Assembly (NCBI GenBank): GCA_936914905.1
Contig: CAKZGI010000028.1
Span: forward strand, 1 to 32,063
Source: an uncultured Trichormus sp.
GTDB taxonomy: Bacteria; Cyanobacteriota; Cyanobacteriia; Cyanobacteriales; Nostocaceae
Reading direction: 5' to 3'
Length of the DNA stretch: 32,063 nucleotides
Shown here one piece after another: positions 16,083 to 24,731 of this stretch (the stretch's first letter is position 1; every line of letters begins with the position of its first letter). The notes under the pieces are model-generated. The model worked only from the letters and a program-made list of their open reading frames with translations, was not told the origin of the DNA and did no database searches. A program made the position numbers and the translations under genes.

Positions 16083-16475
16083 ATGAATAACCAACTCCTG
16101 AAACAAAAGTTACAGGCGGCGCTTAAAAAGATTCAGATTAATAGTCATGGTTCTCCTGTCACTAACTTGAAACTGGATAGAAATTTAGCCGCAGAAACTG
16201 AACAATTAACAACACAACTAGAAAGTGAACAGATGAAATTTGTGTTATAAAAAGAGCGTCAAGAAGCTGAGAGAAAGAAAATCGAGGCGAAAGGTATAGC
16301 TGATTCTCAAAAAATTATCTCTGGTGGACTTACTAACCAGGTTCTCCAATTTCGCTCAATTGAAGCTACAGAAAAACTTGCTCAATCTAATAATTCTAAA
16401 ATTGTCGTCATTGGTTCTGAAAAAGGGGGAATGCCTATTTTAATTCAGTCAGATACAGGAACATCAAAACCTTAA
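16083..16475 (+). pseudogene. Prohibitin/SPFH-family C-terminal remnant
   Basis: The frame starts at the ATG 16083 and runs to the TAA at 16473-16475 with one in-frame TAA at 16248-16250, where the neighbouring residues (Met-Lys-Phe-Val-Leu-x-Lys-Glu-Arg-Gln-Glu-Ala-Glu-Arg) call for Gln. Downstream it reads Ile-Ala-Asp-Ser-Gln-Lys-Ile-Ile-Ser-Gly-Gly-Leu and Leu-Gln-Phe-Arg-Ser-Ile-Glu-Ala-Thr-Glu-Lys-Leu-Ala, typical of the coiled-coil end of cyanobacterial prohibitin-like proteins. The N-terminal membrane helix and SPFH domain (about 150 or more residues) are missing, so the first ~25 codons may come from another place in the gene or another gene. Prohibitins form membrane rings that affect protease access. 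Confidence 0.75.
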
Positions 16476-17259
16476 AGCATTCGGCACCTAAAATTCAATC
16501 CCATTTAAAAATAAACCGTTCAGTTTATTTAGACTTAACACACAGACAATCACAGAAAAATTATCTCTTCTGGATGTCAAATATGGAATGAGGTTTTACC
16601 TTTAGCTTTATGAATTACTAGGACAACATGCTTGTATTCAAGTTATTAGTTAGAAATTACCTAAGTAAGTTATATTATGAGGGATCACACTTTTTAGGAC
16701 TATTCTATCTTTTCTTCATCATCACTACCAAAAGACACACAAGGACTATCAATCGACCCCTTGCAAAATTGTTTCTGTGGTATGATAGAGAGTTTTAGAT
16801 TTTATGTATTCTTGGTGTTCTTTGCGCTCGCTAATTCAGCGATAACCGTGTAACTCTAACTTTTGGCTAAAACAAAGACAACCCCCCACTCTAATATAGA
16901 AGTAATTCTGCAAGAGGTCTAATTTCTACCGCTGGAGTGAATGAATTACAAAAAATCACAGTAGCACAATTAACCCCCAAATCATCGGGGCGAGTGCATT
17001 ATAATCTGACATAAAATGCACAGTCTTCACAAATACTTTTACGTGACATCGGTTGCAATTCCATCGAGGCTGACATAATTCAAAATACTGAAGAGAATAT
17101 AATAACCACTACATTGTGTTTGTTGTAGTGGACAATAGCAATAACAAACAATGTCATTGTGATCATCTGTTATTTATGTAAGTAATTTAAAGGTTCCATG
17201 TAATAATTGCATTATTATCTTGCATTTAGAGTAAATTGATCAAATTCAGAAAATTGAGT
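16476..17259. other. Long intergenic region without a gene (outside the MITE)
   Basis: Apart from the element at 16754-16920, I see no intact frame. A stretch near 16948-17080 (Leu-Gln-Lys-Ile-Thr-Val-Ala-Gln-Leu-Thr, Ser-Gly-Arg-Val-His-Tyr-Asn, then stops) looks like decayed coding sequence on the + strand, but I cannot assign a family. A short CACTACA/TGTAGTG hairpin lies near 17110-17130. Confidence 0.35.
16754..16920. mobile_element. 167-bp MITE-like element with GACCTCTTGCA ends
   Basis: The left end CGACCCCTTGCAAAATT (16754-16770) and right end AATTCTGCAAGAGGTCT (16904-16920) form an imperfect terminal inverted repeat of about 17 bp. AAT flanks both sides (16751-16753 and 16921-16923), a possible 3-bp target duplication. 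There is no coding capacity. The same end sequence forms the palindrome at 29546-29592. Confidence 0.65.
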
Positions 17260-17996
17260 CTACCGTAAACCATGGGCTTTTAACAACTCATTCACCCAAA
17301 TAATATCCGTTTCTTGAATTGGTGGCACAGGTTCACGGTTATAATCTATAGCTAAATCAAAACCAGCACGATCAAACGAATCTTGAATCACACTTGTAAA
17401 TCTACTAAAGGTTCTATATCTGCTTTTTCCAGAGGTAAGAAAAAAGCAGGAATTGATTCTTGTAAATTGAAAGGATATCATTCTGCTCTAGGACGTAATT
17501 GACTACGACTAACTAAGATTCGATAATCTGATTTAATTTCATTATCTAATATCGGCATAGATTCACCACCAAGTAATAAATCTATTTCTACTTCTACTAA
17601 ATGTGTATAACCTTCTAATATTTGTTAACGCTTAGTTTGATCTGCATTTCTTCCTTCTCCCACACGTTTATTTTTAGGTGAAAGCAGTTCAATCACTGTG
17701 ATAACTTCTGCTGTCGCAACTTCTCTGACTTCTAAATAACTTTCTCTAATTTCTTCAGGAGATGACTCTTGATTTGTGGGTTTTAAAGAAGGTGCTATAG
17801 TAACATCAGGAATACCAATTAAAACAGAATTTCCATCTGTCATTTGATAGACTCTTTTTTCTACAGCTACTCTCTATTTTGGTCGTAAATGAGGGAAAAT
17901 TGCATCAGTGATCGCAATGATTAATCTACTGTGAACTTCTGGCCACAATTCAGGATGTTCTAAATAGGGGTTCATCCCTGGAAATGGTGAAGGCAT
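17260..17996 (-). pseudogene. DUF4058 protein, three stops and a frameshift
   Basis: Read from the ATG at 17996: Met-Pro-Ser-Pro-Phe-Pro-Gly-Met-Asn-Pro-Tyr-Leu-Glu, the hallmark start of DUF4058. TAG near 17875 follows Leu-Arg-Pro-Lys. An open part (17843-17625) has Gly-Ile-Pro-Asp-Val-Thr and Val-Ile-Glu-Leu-Leu-Ser-Pro-Lys-Asn-Lys. TAA follows at 17625-17627, then TGA near 17479. A 2-bp loss near 17396 shifts the frame before the end, Ala-Ile-Asp-Tyr-Asn-Arg-Glu-Pro-Val-Pro-Pro. Total length is near the family's usual 245 residues, so this is a full-length gene killed by point lesions. The Glu-Leu-Leu-Ser-Pro-x-Asn-Lys motif resembles PD-(D/E)XK-type nucleases such as Uma2; function is not established. 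Confidence 0.85.
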
Positions 17997-18121
17997 AGGT
18001 AAATAATTCCAAATTCAACTCAAGTAAAATTCAAACCCGCGCAGCTTGTTTTTTTGCAATATCCGGGATTGATAATCAAGTTGTGCCTCTTGATCCTATG
18101 CTAGCAAACCTATCTTTGATT

Positions 18122-18307
18122 ATGACGAATACACAAACCTGGTATATTATCAAGTATCAATCCGAAATATGCGAAGTAGTACCCAGCCAACAAGTTAAGG
18201 AAAATAACCCAGACATTATTAAAAAATGGGGAACTTTTAATTCACAACCAGAAGGAATCGCCCGTCGAGTAGGATTAATCAGGGCTGGAAAATGCCAAAC
18301 CCAATAA
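18122..18307 (+). CDS. Small conserved cyanobacterial protein (61 aa)
   Basis: The start is placed at the ATG 18122 (Met-Thr-Asn-Thr-Gln-Thr-Trp-Tyr-Ile-Ile-Lys). The frame is open from 18083, but the upstream part is not protein-like. The pattern Cys-Glu-Val-Val-Pro-Ser-Gln-Gln-Val, then Ile-Lys-Lys-Trp-Gly-Thr-Phe and Glu-Gly-Ile-Ala-Arg-Arg-Val-Gly-Leu-Ile-Arg-Ala-Gly-Lys-Cys, resembles short hypothetical proteins of Nostocales that seem to report on sequence flags (a Trp-Gly-Pro/Thr-Phe turn and a C-terminal helix). No clear ribosome site is visible. Function unknown. Confidence 0.55.
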   Translation: MTNTQTWYIIKYQSEICEVVPSQQVKENNPDIIKKWGTFNSQPEGIARRVGLIRAGKCQTQ

Positions 18308-18355
18308 ATTCAAGTCAAAATAGTGCTTCCAGCAGCCTGTGCGAACACAATTTGT

Positions 18356-19639
18356 TTAATTCTTGTTTGTAGTCTTACTATTTTTAGCAGCTTGTTTACC
18401 CAAAATTTCCACAGCTTTGGCAAATTGGGGATCTTCTAAAGTGGCCAGTTTATCCCGTTCCTTTAACCATAAATCTTGTCTTTGGGCATCAGTTAAATCC
18501 ACTTTTACATCAGGATCAATACCATGCTTATTAATATCTTTACCGCTAGGGGTATGATACTTAGCAATAGTCACTGCTAACCCTGAACCATCTTCCAAAG
18601 GTCGTACAGATTGCACTAAACCCTTACCAAAGGTTTGCGTACCCACTATGGTCCCACGTTTATTATCCTGCAAAGCACCGGAAAGAATTTCACTAGCACT
18701 AGCTGAACCCTTATCAACTAACACCACTAAAGGTTTAGTAGTCAAAGCACGACCTTTAGCAATTTCCCTCTCCTGTTCACCTTGACGGTCAATAGTAGAG
18801 ACAATAGTTCCTTTATCTAACCACATTCGGGCAATGTCCACACTGGAGAATAATAAACCACCAGGATTGCCCCGCAGATCCAAAATATAACCAGATACGT
18901 TTTTAGTCTCTAATTTACTAATTGCATCTTTCATTTCCTTGGCAGCATTAGCACTGAACTGATTCAGACGAATATAACCAAGATTAGCCGCTGGAGTTTG
19001 TTTCTCAGAATACTTAACCGGATGGATTTCAATCTTGGCCCGTGTGATATCAAATTGTTTTTTCTGACCATTCCGCAAAATCTTCAATCTGACCTTAGTT
19101 CCCGCTTCACCGCGAATCAAAGATACAGCCTGGTTAGTATCCATGTCTTCAGTGCTTTTGCCATCAATTTCCAGGATCACATCCTTAGCTATAACTCCCA
19201 TTTTAAAGGCGGGTGTATCCTCAATCGGGGCAATCACAACTAATTGCTTAGTTTTTTCATCCTGACTGATGGTGATACCAATCCCTGTGAGTTCTCCAGA
19301 GGTATCAACCTGCATATTCTTGAATTCCTCTGGGTTCATAAACCGGGTGTAAGGATCTTCTAGCTTTTTCAGCATTTCCCTGATCGACTTATAAGCTTCC
19401 TCCTGGTTGGTGTAGGACTTGCTTAAATATTCTTTACGAACAGCTTGCCAATCTACCTGATTAAACGTCCCGTCTACATATTGACGGTAAACAATTTGCC
19501 AAACTTCGTCTATCAATTCCTTGGGGCTTGCTTTAAATAAAGCCTGACCACGGGAGTGAATGCCAAGACTAGTAACAGCAATTGTAGAAAGCGTCACTGC
19601 CGTAGCACCTAAAACAAGTCTACTTTTTGTAATTACCAT
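18356..19639 (-). CDS. Carboxyl-terminal processing protease, S41 family (CtpC-like)
   Basis: Start chosen at the ATG 19637-19639 (Met-Val-Ile-Thr-Lys-Ser-Arg-Leu-Val-Leu-Gly), which gives a normal signal or anchor helix. The open frame to 19708 adds an unlikely leader. The mature part starts Ala-Ser-Pro-Lys-Glu-Leu-Ile-Asp-Glu-Val-Trp. A PDZ domain follows at about residues 100-190 (Gly-Ile-Gly-Ile-Thr-Ile, Asp-Val-Ile-Leu-Glu-Ile-Asp-Gly). The protease core has Leu-Asp-Leu-Arg-Gly-Asn-Pro-Gly-Gly-Leu, the catalytic Ser in Gly-Ser-Ala-Ser-Ala-Ser-Glu and the catalytic Lys in Phe-Gly-Lys-Gly. Such enzymes act in the periplasm or lumen. CtpA matures the D1 protein of photosystem II, but this sequence looks closer to the CtpB/CtpC paralogues, whose substrates are less clear. 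427 residues, intact. Confidence 0.9.
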   Translation of the reverse strand: MVITKSRLVLGATAVTLSTIAVTSLGIHSRGQALFKASPKELIDEVWQIVYRQYVDGTFNQVDWQAVRKEYLSKSYTNQEEAYKSIREMLKKLEDPYTRFMNPEEFKNMQVDTSGELTGIGITISQDEKTKQLVVIAPIEDTPAFKMGVIAKDVILEIDGKSTEDMDTNQAVSLIRGEAGTKVRLKILRNGQKKQFDITRAKIEIHPVKYSEKQTPAANLGYIRLNQFSANAAKEMKDAISKLETKNVSGYILDLRGNPGGLLFSSVDIARMWLDKGTIVSTIDRQGEQEREIAKGRALTTKPLVVLVDKGSASASEILSGALQDNKRGTIVGTQTFGKGLVQSVRPLEDGSGLAVTIAKYHTPSGKDINKHGIDPDVKVDLTDAQRQDLWLKERDKLATLEDPQFAKAVEILGKQAAKNSKTTNKN

Positions 19640-19746
19640 AATGACAGCTGTGTCAGAGGGAAAATTTATAGTCAGTATGCCCAATCTAACACAGGGTAAA
19701 CAATTCAAGGTTCAAAATTCAAAATTCAAAGTGAAGAAAATTCAGA

Positions 19747-22425
19747 TTACACTAGGGGCAATGTGACGGTGACAGTTGTACCATGACCTAGTTCACTAAC
19801 GATGTTCAAATGCCCACCATGTAAATCCACACATTTTTTAACAACGACTAGTCCTAGTCCGGTTCCAGCAATGTTACGGACATTCTGACCCCGATGAAAT
19901 GGCTCAAATATTTGATTTTGGTCAGTTGTGGAAATCCCGATGCCGTGATCGCTAATTTGAATAATTACTTGATTATGATCAAACTTGAGGCAGAAATCAA
20001 CCTGAGTTCTTTCTGGGGAATATTTAATGGCGTTTGACAAGAGATTTCCCAAAATTGAGCGCAATAACTTTTCATCCAGATATGCTTGTTGCCATTGTTC
20101 TATGGTTTTACACCAGGCGACGCTATCACAAGTAAAGGTGAGTACGTATCCAGAACCGTTACTCAGACGGATTTCTTCCACAAACTGACGACAAAATTTT
20201 TCTAAATCCAGCCATTGGGGATTAAATTCTAAGTTACCAGTTTCTGCCCGATTGATGGTGAGGATGTCATCGAGAAGCTGCACCATATTTTTCACTGAGT
20301 CTTGAATGCGCCGTAAGTTGCGCGATCGCTTTTCTCCATTTTCCCAGGCATGGGGAGAATTTTCTAATAACTGGGCAGCAGCTAAGGCTGTACTCAGTGG
20401 TGTTCGAAATTCATGGGATGCCATTGAGAAGAAGCGAATTTTCATAGCACTTAATTCTTTTTCTCGCTCCAATGCAAGTCTCACTTCTTCTAATCGTTTT
20501 CGTTCCGTAATATCACGTGAATTCACCACAATGCTTGTTAATTCTGAATTATCCACAAATTTCTGGCTGATGGCTTCTAGAGTCCGCCAAGAATCATCTT
20601 GATGACGATAACGAAATTCTACAGGTAAGGGTACATCTGGATTTTTAATAGCATTGGTAATGTTGTAACAAGTGGCAACAAAGTCATCAGGATGAATCCA
20701 GGCAAAAAAGTTTTGATTAATCAATTCCACAGACTGATAACCCAAAACCTTTTCCACAGATGGACTCATGTAGTGAATAGTTCCGTCTGTATCGAGGATG
20801 GTAATTACATCTAGGGCATTTTCAATTAACGAGCGAAATCTTTCTTCACTACAACGTAGTGCTTGTTCAATGCGCTTACGTTCGCTAACATCTCGCTGGA
20901 TTGAAATCCAGTGCGTATAATAACCAGTTTTGTCAGCTACAGGAACTATACTGGATTCTACCCAAAATTCCGAGCCATCTTTGCGATAGTTGATTGCCTC
21001 CACTGTCACAGATTCCCTACTAAATAGGGCGGTTCCTACTTGATCCAAGACAGCGCGAGTAGTTTTCGGTCCTTGGAGAATACGGGGGGTTTTACCTAAC
21101 ACTTCTTCCGGGCTATACCCAGTCATCCGAGTAAAGGCTTCATTAATATAGAGAATGCGGGGAACTGGTTCATCAATGGGTTCTGCTTCTGTAATCAAAA
21201 CGGCATCATTGGTGTTAACGACTACAGACTGAAGAAATCGCACTTGCTCGGCTTGCCGTTTCTGTTCGGTTATGTCGGCTACAACTGCCACCATACCACT
21301 AATCACTCCTTCAGTGTTGTGTAGGGGAGCAGCAGAGAACACAATATCAATTAGCGAATTGTCTTTTTTGCGTTGACGTACTTCTACACTAGGAGGAGTG
21401 ATACCTTGGATGACGGTTTCCTTAATCTTTTCATACTCCTCCAACTCTGCCGACATAATCGGGTTGGGCTGATCTAATACTTCTGTTTCACTCCAACCAA
21501 ACATTCTTTCGGCTGCGGGATTCCACATTTTGATATTGTTGTGTAAATCCAAGGTGAAAATAGCACGGGGTGAGGCGGCGATGAGAGATTGTAAGGTTTG
21601 GTTAGTGTGGCGGAGTGAAGCTTCAGTGCGCTGACGGTCGACAATTTCAGCCCGCAAAGATGTATTGGTTCTGGCTAGTTCTTCTGTGCGTTGTTGTACA
21701 CGATGTTCTAGTTGAGCATTGAGCTGTTGCAACTGTTCGTAGAGTTCTGATTGTTGAATGGCGATCGCTACCTGGGTGGCTAGTTGTTTCATTAACTCAA
21801 CTTCCCAGGTTTGCCATTGACGCACATTACTGCATTGGTGAGCAATTAACAATCCCCAAAGATGGGGAGAAGGGTGGAGGGATTCAGAGTTATCAGTTTC
21901 TCTAACTTCCCTGACTTCCTGCAAAATCGGTACTACCAATTTAGCTTTTACACCGAACTGGTTCAAAAATCCTGCCAAACATGAATTTACATCGCTTTCA
22001 ACATTGGTAATAGCAGTAGTTTTTCCTTGAGTGTAGGCGTGATGATATTCTCTAGGAAAGACTTCGGCTGGAAATATTCGACCCAAAATACAAGGATAAT
22101 CAGGTGATACGGTTTCCGTAATGGCGCTACCGGTTCCATCTTCCCAAAGTCGATAAATAAGCACTCTGTCAGCTTGAAGAAACTGTTTTACCTCTGCAAC
22201 TGTGGTGACTAGTACTTCTTCTAAGTTCAGAGATTTGCGAATATGGTGAGCTATTTGGCTAACTAGACGTTCTCTTTCTGTCTGTTGTCGGAGGATATTT
22301 CCTGTCTGTTGTCCTTGAGTTATTTGTCGTTGCAGTAAGTAGTAAGTTGTGAAAAGGATGATAATTAATAATCCAATTGCAATACCTAATGGATTAAGCA
22401 TGGGGCAGGGGTTTAGGATTATCAT
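19747..22425 (-). CDS. Membrane-anchored sensor histidine kinase, GAF and three PAS domains
   Basis: 892 residues. One N-terminal membrane helix (about 10-30) is followed by a GAF domain (about 48-215), a coiled coil (215-275), PAS 1 (283-400), PAS 2 (405-525), PAS 3 (535-650), HisKA with His in Met-Ala-Ser-His-Glu-Phe-Arg-Thr-Pro-Leu (about 668), and an ATPase domain with Asn-Leu-Leu-Ser-Asn-Ala-Ile-Lys-Tyr, Asp-His-Gly-Ile-Gly-Ile and Gly-Thr-Gly-Leu-Gly-Leu. The GAF domain ends in the cyanobacterial Leu-Ile-Ala-His-Gln-Cys-Ser pattern but lacks the Cys-His bilin site, so it is probably not a cyanobacteriochrome. PAS 2 has Gly-Lys-Thr-Pro-Arg-Ile-Leu-Gln-Gly, LOV-like in form but without the flavin-binding Cys. 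No receiver domain, and no cognate regulator adjacent. Intact. It lies 107 bp upstream of the protease gene on the same strand. Confidence 0.92.
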   Translation of the reverse strand: MIILNPCPMLNPLGIAIGLLIIILFTTYYLLQRQITQGQQTGNILRQQTERERLVSQIAHHIRKSLNLEEVLVTTVAEVKQFLQADRVLIYRLWEDGTGSAITETVSPDYPCILGRIFPAEVFPREYHHAYTQGKTTAITNVESDVNSCLAGFLNQFGVKAKLVVPILQEVREVRETDNSESLHPSPHLWGLLIAHQCSNVRQWQTWEVELMKQLATQVAIAIQQSELYEQLQQLNAQLEHRVQQRTEELARTNTSLRAEIVDRQRTEASLRHTNQTLQSLIAASPRAIFTLDLHNNIKMWNPAAERMFGWSETEVLDQPNPIMSAELEEYEKIKETVIQGITPPSVEVRQRKKDNSLIDIVFSAAPLHNTEGVISGMVAVVADITEQKRQAEQVRFLQSVVVNTNDAVLITEAEPIDEPVPRILYINEAFTRMTGYSPEEVLGKTPRILQGPKTTRAVLDQVGTALFSRESVTVEAINYRKDGSEFWVESSIVPVADKTGYYTHWISIQRDVSERKRIEQALRCSEERFRSLIENALDVITILDTDGTIHYMSPSVEKVLGYQSVELINQNFFAWIHPDDFVATCYNITNAIKNPDVPLPVEFRYRHQDDSWRTLEAISQKFVDNSELTSIVVNSRDITERKRLEEVRLALEREKELSAMKIRFFSMASHEFRTPLSTALAAAQLLENSPHAWENGEKRSRNLRRIQDSVKNMVQLLDDILTINRAETGNLEFNPQWLDLEKFCRQFVEEIRLSNGSGYVLTFTCDSVAWCKTIEQWQQAYLDEKLLRSILGNLLSNAIKYSPERTQVDFCLKFDHNQVIIQISDHGIGISTTDQNQIFEPFHRGQNVRNIAGTGLGLVVVKKCVDLHGGHLNIVSELGHGTTVTVTLPLV

Positions 22426-22817
22426 AACTCGGATGATGAATTGTTAGAGGCTCTTTTCAGAATATAGATGTTTCCAATATAGATGTTTCGGGAAAACTAA
22501 CAGTAGAATCTTATTTATTTCACTAGTGTTGCTGGATGAAAGTATGAATTTGTTTCACGCACAGGAGGACACTTGCGTGGGTGGCTTTGCCGACTTGAGC
22601 AAAGTATCCGTCGCACAAAGGCAAAGAGAAATAGTTTGAAAAATGGAATTTCTGACTTTCATACCTAAATTAATTAACCCACCCTGAAAGGAAAAAATTT
22701 ACACCTGATATTATTTAGCAAACATACATATTTGAGGAGTTGTGATTAAGAACAATATCTGGATCACCAGAAGTGTTGAATTCCTTGCTGCAAATCAATT
22801 AGGAGTGAATATTAATT
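22426..22817. other. Intergenic region with short repeats
   Basis: It contains two adjacent copies of AATATAGATGTTTC (about 22460 and 22476) and a GCGTGGGTGGCTTTGCCGAC-type interspersed repeat near 22575-22640. There is no gene. AGGAG at 22800-22804 belongs to the following gene. Confidence 0.5.
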
Positions 22818-23150
22818 ATGAATATCCCAAATAGCTATCGCTCGATTACTGCGCGATCTAAGCTGACTGAGTATTTATTAAATACTGAACATAAACGTGG
22901 TGGGACAAAAGCTAAATTACTCCTCCAATTTGACTATTCTCCCAATCACTGGGAGCAGCTAGAATTAGATATCCGTAAGTTTCATCTAACTGTAGATGTT
23001 AATCTTATTAAAGAAACTGCTTATGGTTCAAGATATGAAGTTAGCGCAAATCTGCTTACCCCCATCAACAGACCACTCCTTCTCAAGACAATCTGGCAAA
23101 TAGATACAGGTAGAGACTTTCCTCGATTGATCACTTTACTTCCCAATTAG
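22818..23150 (+). CDS. DUF6883-type small protein
   Basis: The 110-residue product (Met-Asn-Ile-Pro-Asn-Ser-Tyr-Arg) has the layout of the DUF6883 family: an N-terminal helix (Lys-Leu-Thr-Glu-Tyr-Leu-Leu) followed by Lys-Arg-Gly-Gly-Thr-Lys-Ala-Lys-Leu-Leu, then His-Trp-Glu-Gln-Leu-Glu-Leu-Asp-Ile-Arg, a Gly-Ser-Arg-Tyr-Glu-Val strand, and a C-terminal Thr-Ile-Trp-Gln-Ile-Asp-Thr-Gly near residue 95. These genes usually precede a DUF4926 gene, as here (22-bp gap). The pair has the size and arrangement of a toxin-antitoxin-like module, but activity is not established. AGGAG precedes the ATG by 13 nt. The gene looks intact although its partner is dead. Confidence 0.7.
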   Translation: MNIPNSYRSITARSKLTEYLLNTEHKRGGTKAKLLLQFDYSPNHWEQLELDIRKFHLTVDVNLIKETAYGSRYEVSANLLTPINRPLLLKTIWQIDTGRDFPRLITLLPN

Positions 23151-23171
23151 CAAGCAATATTGGAGGCTGCA

Positions 23172-23510
23172 ATGAATTTTACCCTTTACTCAGATGTAAT
23201 ATTATTGCGTGATATTCCCGAATAAAATGTATATGCTGGAGACATTGGCACGGTAGTTTAAAAACATGATGTTCCCGGACTAGAAACAGGCTACAGTGTT
23301 GAGTTTTTCAATATGCTTGGCAATACTGCTGGAGACATTGGCACGGTAGTTTAAAAACATGATGTTCCCGGACTAGAAACAGGCTACAGTGTTGAGTTTT
23401 TCAATATGCTTGGCAATACTGTGGTAATTGTAACATTACCAAAGAGTTGTTTTCGCTTGCCAAATAGTGCGGATAGACCCGCAGTCAGGTTGATAACTAA
23501 TGCTGCGTAG
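23172..23510 (+). pseudogene. DUF4926 protein with in-frame stops and internal duplication
   Basis: GGAGG at 23162-23166 precedes the ATG 23172. The frame reads Ser-Asp-Val-Ile-Leu-Leu-Arg-Asp-Ile-Pro-Glu, TAA at codon 18, then Gly-Asp-Ile-Gly-Thr-Val-Val, TAA at codon 30, Gly-Tyr-Ser-Val-Glu-Phe-Phe, and finally Val-Ile-Val-Thr-Leu-Pro. This is the DUF4926 pattern (Asp-Val-Gly-Thr-Val-Val, Tyr-x-Val-Glu-Phe, Val-Thr-Leu-Pro). A 93-bp segment with the second stop is tandemly repeated, giving another TAA at codon 61. All three stops and the duplication keep one frame to the TAG at 23508-23510. It is not translatable as a whole. Confidence 0.82.
23235..23420. repeat. Exact 93-bp tandem duplication
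   Basis: Unit 1 (23235-23327) and unit 2 (23328-23420) appear identical over all 93 bp, which is 31 codons. Both contain the same TAA, so the nonsense change preceded the duplication. Confidence 0.95.
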
Positions 23511-23921
23511 TTTATTTGTATAGCGTACCATTAAAATAAAAACACATCTCGTTTGCAGGATTCAGGAGCAATGACAACGGTAATTACTCAATCCATGGAC
23601 TTAGAAGAGTCTCTTAAACTACCAGAAATAAAACCTGCCTGCAAATACATCAACGGTGAAATTATTCCAAAACGTATGCCAAAAGGGAAGCATAGCTGAT
23701 TACAGTTAAAACTGTGCAATAGTGTTAATGATGTCACCGAAAGTGAAAAGATTGCTTATGCTTTTCCTGAACTGCGTTGTAGTTTTGGTATTCGCTCAAT
23801 AGTAGCTAATATAGCTGTTTTCAACTGGTCAGGTATTCCCTTTGCTACTGACGGAGAAGTACCTAATGATTTTCTGATTTTTCCAGACTGGACAATTGAA
23901 ATTCTTTCCCCAGGACAAAAG

Positions 23922-24731
23922 AGACGGCCGAGAATTTACAAAGGAGTCTGTGTCTGGCTTTCCATAGTGTTAAGATTAGGACAGAGCCAAGGAAAGAATC
24001 AGGGTTGGGAATAGTAACTGATAGGAACTATCCATGAAGATGTTGATAACTAATTCATAACTGACCTCATATCCATAACATTTATGAAATGGGCAAAACT
24101 AATTAACCAATTATTAATGAACCAATTCGTAATGTGACTAAACCACAAGTAGTAAGAATTACTTGTTCGTAAATTCGGAAATTCAGGGGAAATCTTTGTT
24201 GAGCTAGCCGGAATCTTTTTACAAGTCTAATGACGTGTTCAACAAAAATACCCTTGCTGGAAAACTCTTTGTTTCGTGCCTTTTGTTCTGAGTCGGGATC
24301 CCTCGCTCTCATGTTTTTATACCTGTTCAAGGAGACTAGCAGGCAAAACATTTCCTAATATCTCTAGCCAGTAGTGAAATGTGTCCTTTTTGGATATACC
24401 TAAATGCAAACCTAAAACCTTAAATGTTGGCATTTTCCTCAAATAGAACAAGCATAGACATACCTGTTCTTTTATCTCTAGTTTCGGTTTCCGCCCTCTT
24501 CCTTTATGATTTATATGTATCTTTTTACTTTCTATTTCAGCTTGAAGTTTTTTATGCTGCATTTCAGCTTGGGCTAACAAGCCTTGAAACTGATGGTTAG
24601 TTGTTCCCAGTATTTGTTTTGTACGATGTAGATATTATTAAATATAATTAAGTGGATTTTTCCTTTTGGTAGACGGTCAAAATTCCCTTCTACTATTTTT
24701 CTGACACCAAGTTAATTTTCCTGACAGGTCT
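23922..24731 (-). mobile_element. Internally deleted IS5-type element in the Uma2 gene
   Basis: The borders are inferred from the interrupted Uma2 reading. AAAG occurs at 23918-23921 and again at 24732-24735, consistent with a 4-bp target duplication. The ends begin AGACGGCC and, on the other strand, AGACCTGT, so the terminal repeats are weak or decayed. At 810 bp it is shorter than usual because the transposase middle is missing. Confidence 0.65.
24103..24580 (-). pseudogene. IS5-family transposase remnant, catalytic core deleted
   Basis: The first part from 24580 reads Met-Leu-Ala-Gln-Ala-Glu-Met-Gln-His-Lys-Lys, then Gly-Arg-Gly-Arg-Lys-Pro-Lys-Leu and the helix-turn-helix region Phe-Lys-Val-Leu-Gly-Leu-His-Leu-Gly-Ile-Ser-Lys, to Leu-Leu-Glu-Gln-Val and a stop near 24317. 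In another frame the C-terminal end follows immediately: Ser-Lys-Gly-Ile-Phe-Val-Glu-His-Val-Ile-Arg-Leu-Val-Lys, Leu-Ala-Gln-Gln-Arg-Phe, and a stop at 24103. About 100-120 residues with the first catalytic Asp residues are missing between them; only the Glu of the final motif remains. Confidence 0.8.

Noticed and set aside
16476-17259. tRNA or small RNA gene in the long gap
   Set aside because: I saw no cloverleaf, no T-loop GGTTCGA and no promoter-terminator pair; only a MITE and weak coding traces.
19747-22425. Cyanobacteriochrome or LOV photoreceptor in the sensor kinase
   Set aside because: The GAF domain lacks the Cys-His bilin site, and the second PAS has Thr-Pro in place of the Asn-Cys flavin site.
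22426-23600. CRISPR array at the 93-bp repeat
   Set aside because: There are only two units, directly abutting without spacers and inside a coding frame.
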